In this document: positions 1-8,416 of the stretch, piece after piece | Position numbering within the stretch: position 1 is the stretch's first letter | Layout of the letters: every line of letters starts with the position of its first letter | Assembly: GCA_900753165.1 (NCBI GenBank) | Contig: CAADYC010000066.1 | Coordinates: 1 to 17,519, forward strand | DNA: 17,519 bases | Direction of reading: 5' to 3' | Origin: Clostridia bacterium | GTDB taxonomy: Bacteria > Bacillota > Clostridia > TANB77 > CAG-508 | Notes under the pieces: model-generated | The model's input: only the letters and a program-made list of their open reading frames with translations | What the model was told of the DNA's origin: nothing | Database searches by the model: none | Program-made: the position numbers and the translations under genes

Positions 1-6
1 ATAAAA

Positions 7-195
7 ATGGCAGATTTAAATCAAATGGAATTACAAAATTTAAGACATTTTATAGGTGCACATGAGACAATTTATCAAAAGTTAAACACTTATTCAGCAC
101 AAGCAGTAGATCCACAAATAAAACAATTATTTACAAAATCAGCACAAGATGCTTTAAACACAAAACAAAAATTAATGTCTTTTTTAAATAATTAG
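7..195 (+). CDS. Small CotF-family spore coat-like protein (N-terminal half type)
   Basis: A 62-residue protein with the pattern MELQNLRHFIGAHETIYQKL near its start. It continues as an amphipathic helical hairpin ending KQKLMSFLNN. This resembles the helical N-terminal part of clostridial CotF/YhcQ-type coat proteins, which are ferritin-like helix bundles laid on the spore surface. The ATG is only six bases from the window edge, so its ribosome site cannot be seen, and the frame stays open to base 1. The start is chosen because the protein begins like its relatives. The gene sits 14 bp upstream of a second coat gene and is probably co-transcribed and sporulation-regulated; the promoter lies outside the window. 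Family assignment is from remembered sequence character, not a search. Confidence 0.8.
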   Translation: MADLNQMELQNLRHFIGAHETIYQKLNTYSAQAVDPQIKQLFTKSAQDALNTKQKLMSFLNN

Positions 196-209
196 GAGGA
201 GGAAAAATC

Positions 210-455
210 ATGGACGAGAAAACTATGGTAAATGATATTTTAGCTGGTGTTAAATCTGATTTAACAGCATATCAAACAGCTATTACAGAAGCAGAAAATA
301 TGGGATTGAGACAAGCTTTTCAACAAATAAGAAACAGTGATGAAAGTTTTCAATATGAACTTTTTAAGATAGCACAATCTAAAGGATATTATAAACCAGC
401 TCAAAAAGCTTCACAAACTGAAGTAGAAACAGTAAAAACAGAATTACAACAATAA
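210..455 (+). CDS. CotF-family spore coat protein
   Basis: An 81-residue helical protein. Its C-terminal part, QSKGYYKPAQKASQTEVETV, is the hallmark tail of Coat F (CotF) proteins: Tyr-Tyr-Lys-Pro-Ala, then a short helix. Members are small spore coat components and mark an endospore former. The start ATG has an excellent AGGAGGAGG ribosome site (194-202) that overlaps the stop codon of the preceding gene, so the two are translated as a pair. Together the two proteins cover what is often one longer CotF polypeptide: the upstream one resembles the first helices and this one the later part. A long stem terminator follows at 496-555. The family call is strong; the exact place in the coat is not known from the sequence. 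Confidence 0.88.
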   Translation: MDEKTMVNDILAGVKSDLTAYQTAITEAENMGLRQAFQQIRNSDESFQYELFKIAQSKGYYKPAQKASQTEVETVKTELQQ

Positions 456-495
456 AATATTTGGTTAAAATAAAATTTTAAATGTTAACAAAACT

Positions 496-555
496 ATAAA
501 CTTTAAATATTTTAATATGATTAAATTTTATTAAAATATTTAAAGTTTATTTTTT
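496..555 (+). terminator. Rho-independent-type terminator after coat genes
   Basis: A perfect 21-bp inverted repeat (496-516 with 530-550) encloses a 13-nt loop and is followed directly by T5. The stem is almost entirely A/T (its G/C content is two pairs), so its strength comes from length. Its position 40 bp after the last coat stop codon fits the end of that operon. The rest of 456-707 holds A-rich DNA and the candidate promoter of the next gene. Confidence 0.7.
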
Positions 556-648
556 ATAAAATTTATATAAAAAAGAAAAAAATGAAAGAAAGAAGAGAAA
601 TAAGAAAAAAATAGTATTAAAACCTACGGAAAATATATAAAGAAGCTA

Positions 649-677
649 TTGCAAAAAGTTTAAAAAAAGTATAAAAT
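649..677 (+). promoter_or_regulatory. Possible sigma-A promoter for M23 peptidase gene
   Basis: TTGCAA (649-654) and TAAAAT (672-677) are separated by 17 bp, 30 bp upstream of the ATG of the peptidase gene. The boxes match the consensus at 4/6 and 5/6. In such A-rich DNA this can occur by chance, so the call is weak; a sporulation sigma factor could be used instead. Confidence 0.35.
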
Positions 678-707
678 ATTTCCAAAATATTATAAGGAGA
701 AATTGTA

Positions 708-1721
708 ATGTTTAAAAAAGTATTGATACATACAAGAAGGTCAATGAAATTAATAATATTGATATCAGTGGCTATTTTATTTATACTAGCAATAGTTGCG
801 TCATTTTATAAAATAAGTTATAGTGTAAGCCTTGATGGTCAAGTATTAGGGTATACGGACAATAAAAGTAAATTACAAACACAAATAAATGAGTATATAG
901 AAAATGGTGAAAGTCAAAACACGGCATTTGTACAAGTTGACAGTTTACCACAATATAAGATGTGTCTATTAAAAAGAGATGTAAGTTCAAATGATGAAAA
1001 TATATTTGATACAATAAAATCAACTGGAACTACATATTATAGATATTATGCTATATTGGAAAATCAAGAAGAAAAAGTTTATGTACCAGATTTTTCAGAA
1101 GCAGAAGAGATAGTAAATAAATTAAAGGAAAAAAATAGTACAAATATTGATAATATTACTATTTCTGAAAAATATGATACAGAATTAAAAGTAATGGATA
1201 ATATAGATGATGCTGTTGCAAGTCTATATATAGAACATAAAAATGTGGTGGTTGCTTCAAGTAAAAAAACAACTATATCTAAAAAAACATCAACTGGAAA
1301 AGTAAATACAGCAATGACTATTTCAGGAACTAAAGTTGCATTAGGAATAACTTTAGCAAAACCTGTTTCAGGGATAATATCTTCTAGATTTGGAGCTAGA
1401 AGTTCAATAAGAAGTTCTGCGCATACAGGTTTAGATATTGCAACATCAACAGGTACACCAGTATCTGCTGCGGCTTCAGGTACAGTTACATTTGCAGGAT
1501 GGAAGGGTTCATATGGATATTTGATGGTTATAACACATAGTAATGGTGTTCAAACATATTATGGACATTGTAGTAAATTATATTGTAGTGCAGGTGATAC
1601 AGTATCTCAAGGACAAACTATAGCAGCTGTTGGTTCAACTGGAAATTCAACAGGTCCACATTTACATTTTGAAATAAGAGTAAATGGAGTTGCATATAAT
1701 CCACAAAATTATTTATATTAA
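708..1721 (+). CDS. Membrane-anchored M23 (LytM/lysostaphin-type) metallopeptidase
   Basis: A 337-residue peptidoglycan peptidase. A positively charged N-terminus precedes one membrane helix at about residues 15-34. Residues 35-190 form an extracytoplasmic domain that I do not recognise, followed by a Lys/Thr/Ser-rich linker. The C-terminal M23 domain (about 213-337) has the zinc and catalytic set: His239 and Asp243 in HTGLDI, His287 in YGHCSK, and His318-Leu-His320 in GPHLHFE. Members cleave peptide cross-links of the wall on the outer face of the membrane. In endospore formers, related membrane-bound M23 proteins include SpoIIQ, but the N-terminal part here is not diagnostic. AAGGAGA lies 7 bp before the ATG. 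The gene stands alone and converges on mecA, with a shared terminator. Catalytic residues look intact, so activity is expected. Confidence 0.92.
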   Translation: MFKKVLIHTRRSMKLIILISVAILFILAIVASFYKISYSVSLDGQVLGYTDNKSKLQTQINEYIENGESQNTAFVQVDSLPQYKMCLLKRDVSSNDENIFDTIKSTGTTYYRYYAILENQEEKVYVPDFSEAEEIVNKLKEKNSTNIDNITISEKYDTELKVMDNIDDAVASLYIEHKNVVVASSKKTTISKKTSTGKVNTAMTISGTKVALGITLAKPVSGIISSRFGARSSIRSSAHTGLDIATSTGTPVSAAASGTVTFAGWKGSYGYLMVITHSNGVQTYYGHCSKLYCSAGDTVSQGQTIAAVGSTGNSTGPHLHFEIRVNGVAYNPQNYLY

Positions 1722-1756
1722 TATGTTATAGAAAAATAGATTATGTGTATAAATAA

Positions 1757-1817
1757 AAATGCGAGCTTAAAAATGTTTAATAGTGTTAAAACATTTTTTA
1801 AGTTCGCATTTGTTTTA
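1757..1817. terminator. Bidirectional terminator between M23 gene and mecA
   Basis: The arms at 1757-1778 and 1789-1811 pair over about 22 bp, with one bulged T and one wobble position, around a 10-nt loop. The stem contains the GC-bearing part GCGAGCTT/AAGTTCGC. T-rich DNA follows on the plus side (GTTTTA), and an A-rich run precedes it, which becomes T-rich on the minus side. It lies between two convergent stop codons and can serve both genes. Confidence 0.8.
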
Positions 1818-1837
1818 TGAAAATAAAAACTTAGGTT

Positions 1838-2476
1838 TTATTTTTTGTATGCAAAATAACGGATTCCTGTATTAATTGCATTATTTTTTATAATTATTTT
1901 ACCATGTTCTTTTAGTTTAAATTTAAAGTTTTTTGTATATTTTGTTAAACTAGAAAATTCTAGTAAAATAGAGTGAAAGGTTAATAATGACTTGTTTGAT
2001 AAGTTTATTCCATCTATAGTTAAATAATATGTATTGTTATATAAATATAGTATTGAGCTTTTATATAGTTTTTGAGTGTTTATGTTGTGATTATTGTGAA
2101 TAAAGTCACAGAATTCACAAAAGCTTTCAAAATCACAAAATTTATAAATTAAAGCTGAAGCATTGAATATTTGTGTTCTTTTTCTTATGCTTAAAATTTT
2201 TTTATTATTTTTTTTTTCAGTAATTTCTTTTTCTAAATATTTTGTAATTGTAAATATGAAGATATCGCTGGTTTCAGAATAAGCTTCTATTAGTAATTTA
2301 TGTCCAGTTGTATCAAAGTCAACTTCTTTTTCAGCTTTATTTAATATTTCTAAAAATAGTTTTTGTGATTCTGGTGTTGTTAGAAGAATCTCATTTATGT
2401 TAATTTTTTTATCTTTAAAATCATCTCTTTTTAATATTATTCGTATTTTGTTTTCGGTTAACTTTTCGATTTTCAT
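1838..2476 (-). CDS. mecA: MecA/YpbH-family adaptor protein
   Basis: A 212-residue protein with the MecA layout. The short N-terminal domain opens MKIEKLTENKIRIIL. A conserved core has FLEILNKAEKEVDF and a strand-rich stretch ending IFTITK (to about residue 79). A variable charged linker (about 80-100) precedes a C-terminal domain (100-212) that ends with the family signature EHGKIIIKNNAI. Family members bind the N-domain of ClpC and present substrates to the ClpCP protease; in Bacillus this controls competence and other regulators. The C-terminal half has several Phe-Cys pairs (FCDFESFCEFCDF), an unusual cysteine density. The ATG has GGAGGG 5 bp upstream. A TATAAT promoter on the minus strand (2504-2532) serves it. 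The gene is divergent from the DUF4321-radC-mre operon. Family assignment is confident; the substrates are unknown. Confidence 0.85.
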   Translation of the reverse strand: MKIEKLTENKIRIILKRDDFKDKKININEILLTTPESQKLFLEILNKAEKEVDFDTTGHKLLIEAYSETSDIFIFTITKYLEKEITEKKNNKKILSIRKRTQIFNASALIYKFCDFESFCEFCDFIHNNHNINTQKLYKSSILYLYNNTYYLTIDGINLSNKSLLTFHSILLEFSSLTKYTKNFKFKLKEHGKIIIKNNAINTGIRYFAYKK

Positions 2477-2503
2477 ATAAATCCCTCCGTTACTTATAAT
2501 TCA

Positions 2504-2532
2504 ATTATACTACTATTATTATTATATGAAAA
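2504..2532 (-). promoter_or_regulatory. Sigma-A-type promoter of mecA
   Basis: On the minus strand, a perfect -10 box TATAAT (2509-2504) is separated by 17 bp from TTTTCA (2532-2527), which matches the -35 consensus at 4/6. It lies 28 bp upstream of the mecA ATG, leaving a short leader that contains the GGAGGG ribosome site. Confidence 0.55.
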
Positions 2533-2602
2533 GACACAATATATGGTAATATTTATTCTATTAAATTTTGTCACAGTTAAGCATAAAATTTTGTAAATTT
2601 AC

Positions 2603-2631
2603 TTGAAAAAAAAGTAAAATCACGGTATAAT
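2603..2631 (+). promoter_or_regulatory. Sigma-A promoter of the DUF4321-radC-mre-mrdA-minC operon
   Basis: TTGAAA (2603-2608), a 17-bp spacer, and a perfect TATAAT (2626-2631) lie 60 bp before the first gene. The transcript would begin near 2638 with a leader of about 54 nt. No other comparably good promoter was seen up to the end of minC, so this is the likely main promoter for all seven genes. Confidence 0.75.
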
Positions 2632-2691
2632 AGCAAATGTAAGAAAAAAGGTGTATCCGTAAGGACAAAAGAAAAAATGGAGGTATAAAAA

Positions 2692-2949
2692 ATGGCTACA
2701 AGAGAAAAGAATATATGGATATTGTTAGTATTTTTATTAGCAGGATTAGTAATAGGGGGATTAATTGGGAAATTAGCATCAGGAGTACAAGGACTTTGGT
2801 GGTTATCTTATGAACAACAATTTGGATTGGAAACACCATTTGTGTTAGATTTAAGTGTATTAAAAATTACATTTGGATTAATGGTTAAGATAAATGTTTC
2901 AAGCATAATAGGAATGATTTTAGCAATATTTATATACAAAAAAATATAG
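2692..2949 (+). CDS. DUF4321 small membrane protein
   Basis: An 85-residue protein with two hydrophobic helices. The first, about residues 8-30, is Gly-rich (VIGGLIGKLAS); the second, about 67-83, ends IYKKI. Between them is a loop with WWLSYEQQFGLETPFVLDLS. This is the layout of DUF4321, a clostridial family of about 80-90 residues usually found upstream of radC or maf and mreB. Its function is unknown; the constant neighbourhood suggests a role linked to the cell envelope or shape operon. TGGAGG is placed 8 bp before the ATG. It is the first gene of the operon and lies 39 bp before radC. In many relatives a maf gene intervenes; none is present here. Confidence 0.8.
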   Translation: MATREKNIWILLVFLLAGLVIGGLIGKLASGVQGLWWLSYEQQFGLETPFVLDLSVLKITFGLMVKINVSSIIGMILAIFIYKKI

Positions 2950-2988
2950 TTATTGTGGGACAAATAGAAAACGAAAGGAAGTTTTAAT

Positions 2989-3717
2989 TTGTCATTAAAA
3001 ATAAAAGAATTACCAGAAACAGAAAGACCATATGAAAAATTAGAATTATATGGAGAAAAAACATTATCAAATGCAGAATTATTAGCAATAATAATAAAAT
3101 CAGGAACAAAAGAAGAAACATCAGTACAAATTGCACAAAAAATATTAAATTTTAATTATGATCCACAAATGGGAGATTTAAACTTTTTGAAAGATGTGAC
3201 ATTGGAAGAATTGATGCAAATAAAAGGAATAGGAAAAGTTAAAGCAATACAATTGAAAGCGGTATGTGAATTGGCTATTAGAATGTCTAAGCCATCTAAT
3301 TATAGAAAAGTACAGGTAAGAAGTACAGAGGATTTGGCAAATTTAGTAATGGAAGAGTTAAGATTTGAAAAAAGAGAGTATGTGAAACTATTTTTATTAA
3401 ATAACAAAAATGAAATCTTGAAAAATATAAATGTAGCTATAGGTGGAACAAATTTTGCAAATGTTAATATGAAAGAAATAATAGGTGAGGCATTAAAAAT
3501 TAAAGCTCCTAAAATGATATTAGTACATAATCATCCAACAGGAGACCCTACACCTAGTAGGTTAGATATAACTTTTACAGATAAATTGTATAATGCTGCA
3601 AAAATGTTTGACATTGAATTGATAGATCATATAGTTATAGGAGATATGAAATTTAAAAGTGTTTTTGTTGAAACCAAAAAGATGGCTGATAGTGTAAGAA
3701 CACAAAAAGGATGTTAA
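2989..3717 (+). CDS. radC: RadC/YsxA family JAB-domain protein
   Basis: A 242-residue protein of normal RadC length. The N-terminal half (about 1-105) contains a helix-hairpin-helix, LMQIKGIGKVKAIQLKA. The C-terminal half is a JAB/MPN fold with the complete metal motif His180-Asn-His182-Pro, then Ser190 and Asp193 (HNHPTGDPTPSRLD). The metal ligands are intact, so a metal-dependent peptidase-like or nuclease-like activity is possible. The family was once linked to DNA repair, but its real role is unsettled. Translation starts at TTG 2989, 9 bp after AAGGA; no in-frame ATG is present near the conserved N-terminus (SLKIKELPETERPYEKL). The position between DUF4321 and mreB is the classical arrangement in Firmicutes. 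Confidence 0.93.
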   Translation: MSLKIKELPETERPYEKLELYGEKTLSNAELLAIIIKSGTKEETSVQIAQKILNFNYDPQMGDLNFLKDVTLEELMQIKGIGKVKAIQLKAVCELAIRMSKPSNYRKVQVRSTEDLANLVMEELRFEKREYVKLFLLNNKNEILKNINVAIGGTNFANVNMKEIIGEALKIKAPKMILVHNHPTGDPTPSRLDITFTDKLYNAAKMFDIELIDHIVIGDMKFKSVFVETKKMADSVRTQKGC

Positions 3718-3737
3718 TTTAGAAAGGATTGAAAATT

Positions 3738-4769
3738 ATGAAATTTTTTACATTTGGTTCAAAGGATATAGGTATAGATTTAGGAACTGCAAATATTTTA
3801 GTGACATTAAAAGGAAGAGGAATTATTTTAAAAGAACCGTCTGTTGTTGCTATAGATAGAAGAACAGGTAATATAATGGCAACCGGTAATGAGGCAAAGG
3901 AAATGCTTGGAAGAACTCCAGACCAAATAAAAGCAGTTAGGCCATTAAAAGATGGTGTTATCGCTGATTTTACTGCAACACAATTAATGCTTAAAAATAT
4001 AATAGAAAAGGTTGAAAAAAAATATAATGTAGGTCGACCAAGAGTCGTAGTAGGAGTTCCATCTGGAATAACAGAAGTTGAAGAAAGAGCTGTTGAAGAA
4101 TCTGTACTTCAAGCAGGGGCAAAAGAAGTTTATTTAATAGAAGAACCAATGGCAGCTGCTATTGGAGCATCTTTAGATGTTGCTGAACCAAGTGGAAGTA
4201 TAATAGTAGATATTGGTGGAGGTACTACAGAAGTTGCAGTTATTTCATTAGGTGGAGTAGTTGTAAGTCATTCTTTAAGAGTTGCGGGTGATGAATTAGA
4301 TGAAGATATAGTAAATTATGTTAAAAGAGAAATGAACTTGGCTATTGGTGAAACAACTGCAGAACAAATAAAAATGCAAATAGGTTGTGCTATGCCATTA
4401 ATGACAGAAATGACAATGGAAGTAAGAGGAAGAGACCTAACAGATGGACTTCCAAGAAATGAAAAAATAACTTCATCACAAGTAGAAGAGGCAATGAAAG
4501 AATCAATTTCAAAAATTGTAGATATAGTAAAAAGTACACTTGAAAAAACACCGCCAGAACTTGCATCAGATATTATGGAAAAAGGTATTGTTCTTGCAGG
4601 TGGTGGAGCTTTAATTAAAAATTTAGATAAACTATTAAGTATAGAAACAGGAATGCCGGTTTATGTAGCTGAAGAACCATTAGATTGTGTTGTTAGAGGT
4701 GCTGGAAAAACATTAGAAGATTTAGAAAGATTAAAAACAGTTTTAGTAAATTCAAGAAAAAGAAGATAA
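3738..4769 (+). CDS. mreB: Rod-shape determining actin-like protein MreB
   Basis: A 343-residue actin-fold ATPase that polymerises under the membrane and guides lateral wall synthesis. The nucleotide-site motifs are all present: phosphate-1 DIGIDLGTAN (residues 10-19), phosphate-2 DIGGGTTEVAV (from 158), and the adenosine motif LAGGGAL (about 286-292). The connecting motif EEPMAAAIGASLD is also conserved. The start is ATG 3738. AAGGA (3724-3728) is 9 bp upstream, and the protein then begins MKFFTFGSKDIGIDLG as in other MreBs. The in-frame TTG at 3729 is too close to the ribosome site to be used. It lies 20 bp after radC and 47 bp before mreC, in the order mreB-mreC-mreD-mrdA expected for the elongasome. 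Confidence 0.97.
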   Translation: MKFFTFGSKDIGIDLGTANILVTLKGRGIILKEPSVVAIDRRTGNIMATGNEAKEMLGRTPDQIKAVRPLKDGVIADFTATQLMLKNIIEKVEKKYNVGRPRVVVGVPSGITEVEERAVEESVLQAGAKEVYLIEEPMAAAIGASLDVAEPSGSIIVDIGGGTTEVAVISLGGVVVSHSLRVAGDELDEDIVNYVKREMNLAIGETTAEQIKMQIGCAMPLMTEMTMEVRGRDLTDGLPRNEKITSSQVEEAMKESISKIVDIVKSTLEKTPPELASDIMEKGIVLAGGGALIKNLDKLLSIETGMPVYVAEEPLDCVVRGAGKTLEDLERLKTVLVNSRKRR

Positions 4770-4816
4770 AATATTAATTGAAAAATAAAAATGTAGAATT
4801 TTGAAAGGAGAAAAAT

Positions 4817-5632
4817 ATGTATAGAAATAAAAAAAGTGGATTATTAGGAATTGTTATAACAATAGTAGTTTTAATACTAGTAGTTATATTTTCTAATAGA
4901 GAAGCAAATACATCATTTTTTGAAAATGTTGCAAATAAATTAGTTATGCCTATACAAAATGGTTTAACTTACTTAAAAAATAAAGTTAGTGGAAATTCTA
5001 CATTTTTTACTGATATAAGTAACTTAAAAATAGAAAATCAACAATTGAAGGAGCAAAATAGTAAGTTAGAGCAATCTTTAAGAGAACTAGAAAATACAAA
5101 GACAGAAAATGAGACATTAAAAGAATATTTAGGGTTAACAGAGAAATATGGAGAATATAAAACAATACCTGGATACGTTATAAATAAAGAAATTAGTAAT
5201 TACTCAAAAACTATAATCATAAATATAGGAAAAACAGATGGAATAGAAGAAAATATGACTGTAATTGCTGATGAAGGATTAGTTGGACATGTTGTTTCTG
5301 TTACGGATACTACGGCTAAAGTTCAAACAATAGTAGATACATCAAGTTCTATAAGTTGTTTAATGAGTACAAGTAAAGATAGTATTGTATGTAAAGGAAC
5401 ATTAGAAAATAGTTCAGAACTAAAAGCAATGTACATACCAACGGATGCTAATTTGGTTCAAGGAGATAGTGTTGATACTTCAGGATTAGGAGGAATTTAC
5501 CCTAAGGGAATACATGTAGGTACTATTAAAAAAATTGTTAATACTAAAAATATGACAGATAGATATGCATTAGTTGAGACAGCAGTAGATTTTAATAAGT
5601 TGAATACTGTATTAGTAGTAAAAAATAATTAG
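4817..5632 (+). CDS. mreC: Rod-shape determining protein MreC
   Basis: A 271-residue bitopic membrane protein. A short basic N-terminus (MYRNKKS) is followed by a membrane helix at about residues 9-25. A long coiled coil at about 68-103 is rich in Leu, Glu, Lys and Asn (for example LKIENQQLKEQNSKLEQ). The extracytoplasmic beta-barrel domain of MreC occupies 110-271, with conserved parts such as NIGKTDGIEENM, DEGLVGHV and GDSVDTSGLGGIYPKGI. MreC links the MreB filament to penicillin-binding protein 2. AAAGGAG lies 7 bp before the ATG. The length and domain order are normal. It is followed by mreD after only 16 bp. Confidence 0.94.
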   Translation: MYRNKKSGLLGIVITIVVLILVVIFSNREANTSFFENVANKLVMPIQNGLTYLKNKVSGNSTFFTDISNLKIENQQLKEQNSKLEQSLRELENTKTENETLKEYLGLTEKYGEYKTIPGYVINKEISNYSKTIIINIGKTDGIEENMTVIADEGLVGHVVSVTDTTAKVQTIVDTSSSISCLMSTSKDSIVCKGTLENSSELKAMYIPTDANLVQGDSVDTSGLGGIYPKGIHVGTIKKIVNTKNMTDRYALVETAVDFNKLNTVLVVKNN

Positions 5633-5648
5633 GCAAGAGGTGGATTTT

Positions 5649-6182
5649 TTGAAAAAAGCTATTATAAATTTATCGTTAATCTTAATAGGTTTTATATTGT
5701 ATTTTTTACAAGCAAATTTTTTTAGTTGGTTTACTATTGGAGGAATAAAACCCAATCTTTTTGTGATTTATATATTATTTATAGGATTGTTTGGAAATAG
5801 AAGTATGGGAATTATCTATGGAGCAATATGGGGAATATTTTTAGATTTATTATATGAAACAAATGTTGGAATAAATTTAACAGGATTAGTTTTAATAGGC
5901 CTTTTAGCTATATTGTTTAATAAAAACTTTTCAAAAGATAGTAGAATTACAATAATGTTTATGGTTTTTGGAACAACCATAATTTTTGAAGTACTTACAT
6001 ATTTTATAAAATATGTTTTATATGCAACAAATATAGAAATATTAAAGTTTATAGAAATTTTAGTGATAGAAATAATTTATAATATTTTAATAACAATAAT
6101 TATATATCCATTAATGCAAAAATTTGGATATTATATAGAAAACACATATAAAGGAAATAAGATTTTAACGAGATATTTTTAA
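5649..6182 (+). CDS. mreD: Rod-shape determining protein MreD
   Basis: A 177-residue polytopic membrane protein with about five hydrophobic segments. It carries the family motif of Lys-Pro-Asn-Leu after the first helix (GGIKPNLFVIYILFIGLFG) and the GIIYGAIWGIFLDLLY segment. MreD is the integral membrane partner in the MreBCD elongation complex. I place the start at TTG 5649, because AGAGGTGG (5636-5643) sits at the right distance before it. The in-frame GTG at 5640 lies inside that ribosome site and would add three residues. Start choice is inference; identity is supported by topology, length and position between mreC and mrdA. Confidence 0.9.
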   Translation: MKKAIINLSLILIGFILYFLQANFFSWFTIGGIKPNLFVIYILFIGLFGNRSMGIIYGAIWGIFLDLLYETNVGINLTGLVLIGLLAILFNKNFSKDSRITIMFMVFGTTIIFEVLTYFIKYVLYATNIEILKFIEILVIEIIYNILITIIIYPLMQKFGYYIENTYKGNKILTRYF

Positions 6183-6240
6183 TTGAATTAAATTTAAAAT
6201 ATTATATATTTAACATTTTTATTTGAAGGGAAGTGAAGAA

Positions 6241-8355
6241 TTGGCAAAAGGAATTAATAAAAGAAGTATTAATTTTAGATATAATATGATAACTATTTTT
6301 ACATATATAATAGGAATAATTTTGATTGTCCAATTATTCAATCTTCAAATTGTTCATGGTGCAAAATATAGAGAAGAATCAAATACAAGATTAACACGAG
6401 AAAGTGTATTAGAAGCAGATAGAGGAGAAATTTTAGATAGATCAGGAAATGTATTAGTTTCTTCAAGCCAAAAATTTAATTTGGAATTATATAAAAGTAA
6501 AATAGATACAAATGCTTTGAATGAATCAATACTTAAAATTATTCAAGTTTTAGAAAAATATGGAGTTAGTTATGTTGATTCTTTTCCAATAAATATAAAT
6601 CCTTTTGAATATACAATTTCTGATATAAATTTATCAAATTGGAAAAAAAATAATGGAATAGATGAAAATGCTACAGCAGAAGAAGCTTTTTATAAATTTA
6701 AAAATAAGTATAAAATTGAAAATGAAGATGTAACAGAAGTAAGGAAAATTATTGCAATAAGATATGCAATAGTAAAAGAAGGATATAGTAGTACAAAATC
6801 ATTAACAATAGCAAAAGATATTCCAAGAGAAGCAATAGCAGAATTTTCTGAAAGAGGAGATGAATTTCCTGGAATAAATATTACTGTTCAACCAGTAAGA
6901 ATCTACAAAGAAGGAACATTGGCATCACATATTTTGGGATATGCGTCAAAAATAAGTGATTCAGAATATCAAGAAAAAAAGGATACATATAATCAAAATG
7001 ATATAATAGGAAAAACGGGTATTGAAGCACTATTTGAAAAATATTTAAAAGGAAAAAATGGAACAAAACAGATAGACATGGCTGTTGATGGAACTATAAC
7101 AGCAGAAGTCGTTGAAAATGAGGCTGTTGCAGGTTCAAATGTTGTTCTTACAATTGATTCAAAGTTACAGAAAATTGCGGAGCAAGCATTAAAGGATAAT
7201 ATAGAGAAAATAAGAAATGGTGGATTTGGTAAATCATATGATGCAAAAGGTGGATCTTGTGTTGTTATGAATGTAAAAACTGGAGAAGTACTAGCAATGG
7301 CTAGTTATCCAGATTATAATCCACAATCATTTGCAAATGGAATAAGTAGTGAAGAATGGAAAAGTTATAGCGAAAATAAGTCATACCCATTAATAAATAA
7401 AACAATACAAAGTGCTTATGAACCAGGTTCTATATTTAAAATGGTTACGGCAATTGCTGGGTTAGAATCAGGGAATATATCATTAACTGAAAAGATTAAT
7501 GATACTGGACAATATATAAAATATGGAGAAAAAAGAAATTGTTGGTATTATACAGATTATCATAGAGGACATGGATATCTTAATGTTATAGGCGCAATTG
7601 AAAAATCATGTAACTATTTCTTCTATGAAACAGCAGATAGAATGGGAATAGATACATTAGATAAATATGCTAGTTATTTTGGATTAGGCAAAAAGACAGG
7701 AATAGAATTACCAAGTGAGGTTTCTGGAACTTTAGCAAGTAGAGAATATGTAAAATCAATAAATGCTTCATGGAATCCAGGAGATACAATAAATGCAGCA
7801 ATAGGACAAGGTTATAATAGATTTACACCATTACAAATGACTAAATATGTAAGTATGGTTGCAAATGGTGGAAATAAAATTAATGTTAGTATAGTAAAAA
7901 CAATTCAAAATCCTGATGGAACAGAAGTATCAAAAGATGAAATAAATCAATTTGTAAAAGAAAAATTAGGACTTACAGAAGAAAATGATGAGGATATAAA
8001 TTTAAATAAAGATTATATAAATGCAGTAAAAGAGGGAATGAAATCTGTTACAAGCGGGGAATCTGGAACGGCATATGTAAGATTCAAAGACTTTAATATA
8101 AAAGTTGGAGGAAAGACAGGATCTGCTGAAGCTGGAAAAGACGCAAATGGCAATGATATTGTAAATGCGTGGTTTGCAGCATTTGCTCCATATGATGATC
8201 CTGAAATAGCAGTAGTTGTTATGGTAGAAAATGGTGGACATGGTAACTATACAGCTGAAGCTGTTAGAAATATAATGGCAGAATATTTTGGAATGAATAC
8301 TCAAAATGTAACAGAAGATATGAAGGCAGAAGCTTATACTGAAAGTATAAGGTAA
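6241..8355 (+). CDS. mrdA: Penicillin-binding protein 2 (elongasome transpeptidase)
   Basis: A 704-residue class B PBP. One N-terminal membrane helix lies at about residues 17-38. The dimerisation (pedestal) domain contains ADRGEILDRSGNVL. The C-terminal transpeptidase has SxxK at Ser397-Ile-Phe-Lys400 (EPGSIFKM), SxN at Ser456-Cys-Asn458, and KTG at Lys625-Thr-Gly627 (GGKTGSAEAG). All catalytic motifs are intact. It cross-links peptidoglycan during rod elongation together with MreBCD and a SEDS glycosyltransferase, which is not in this window. The TTG at 6241 is preferred because AAGGGA (6226-6231) lies 9 bp upstream; the in-frame TTG at 6223 has no ribosome site. The 58-bp gap after mreD contains no terminator. 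The spoVD/ftsI branch is less likely because no PASTA domain is visible and the neighbours are mreBCD. Confidence 0.93.
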   Translation: MAKGINKRSINFRYNMITIFTYIIGIILIVQLFNLQIVHGAKYREESNTRLTRESVLEADRGEILDRSGNVLVSSSQKFNLELYKSKIDTNALNESILKIIQVLEKYGVSYVDSFPININPFEYTISDINLSNWKKNNGIDENATAEEAFYKFKNKYKIENEDVTEVRKIIAIRYAIVKEGYSSTKSLTIAKDIPREAIAEFSERGDEFPGINITVQPVRIYKEGTLASHILGYASKISDSEYQEKKDTYNQNDIIGKTGIEALFEKYLKGKNGTKQIDMAVDGTITAEVVENEAVAGSNVVLTIDSKLQKIAEQALKDNIEKIRNGGFGKSYDAKGGSCVVMNVKTGEVLAMASYPDYNPQSFANGISSEEWKSYSENKSYPLINKTIQSAYEPGSIFKMVTAIAGLESGNISLTEKINDTGQYIKYGEKRNCWYYTDYHRGHGYLNVIGAIEKSCNYFFYETADRMGIDTLDKYASYFGLGKKTGIELPSEVSGTLASREYVKSINASWNPGDTINAAIGQGYNRFTPLQMTKYVSMVANGGNKINVSIVKTIQNPDGTEVSKDEINQFVKEKLGLTEENDEDINLNKDYINAVKEGMKSVTSGESGTAYVRFKDFNIKVGGKTGSAEAGKDANGNDIVNAWFAAFAPYDDPEIAVVVMVENGGHGNYTAEAVRNIMAEYFGMNTQNVTEDMKAEAYTESIR

Positions 8356-8416
8356 TTAAAAAAATATCATTTAATAAAAATAGCTATGATTAAAAAAGTA
8401 GTGAAAGGATGTAAAA

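Noticed and set aside
2650..2670. TCC-GTAA-GGA mini-hairpin in the DUF4321 leader as a riboswitch or regulatory RNA
   Set aside because: It has only a 3-bp stem with a GNRA-like loop, and the leader of about 54 nt is too short and unstructured to support a known riboswitch class.
3729..3737. TTG at 3729 as the start of mreB
   Set aside because: It directly abuts the ribosome site, whereas ATG 3738 has correct spacing and gives the conserved MreB N-terminus.
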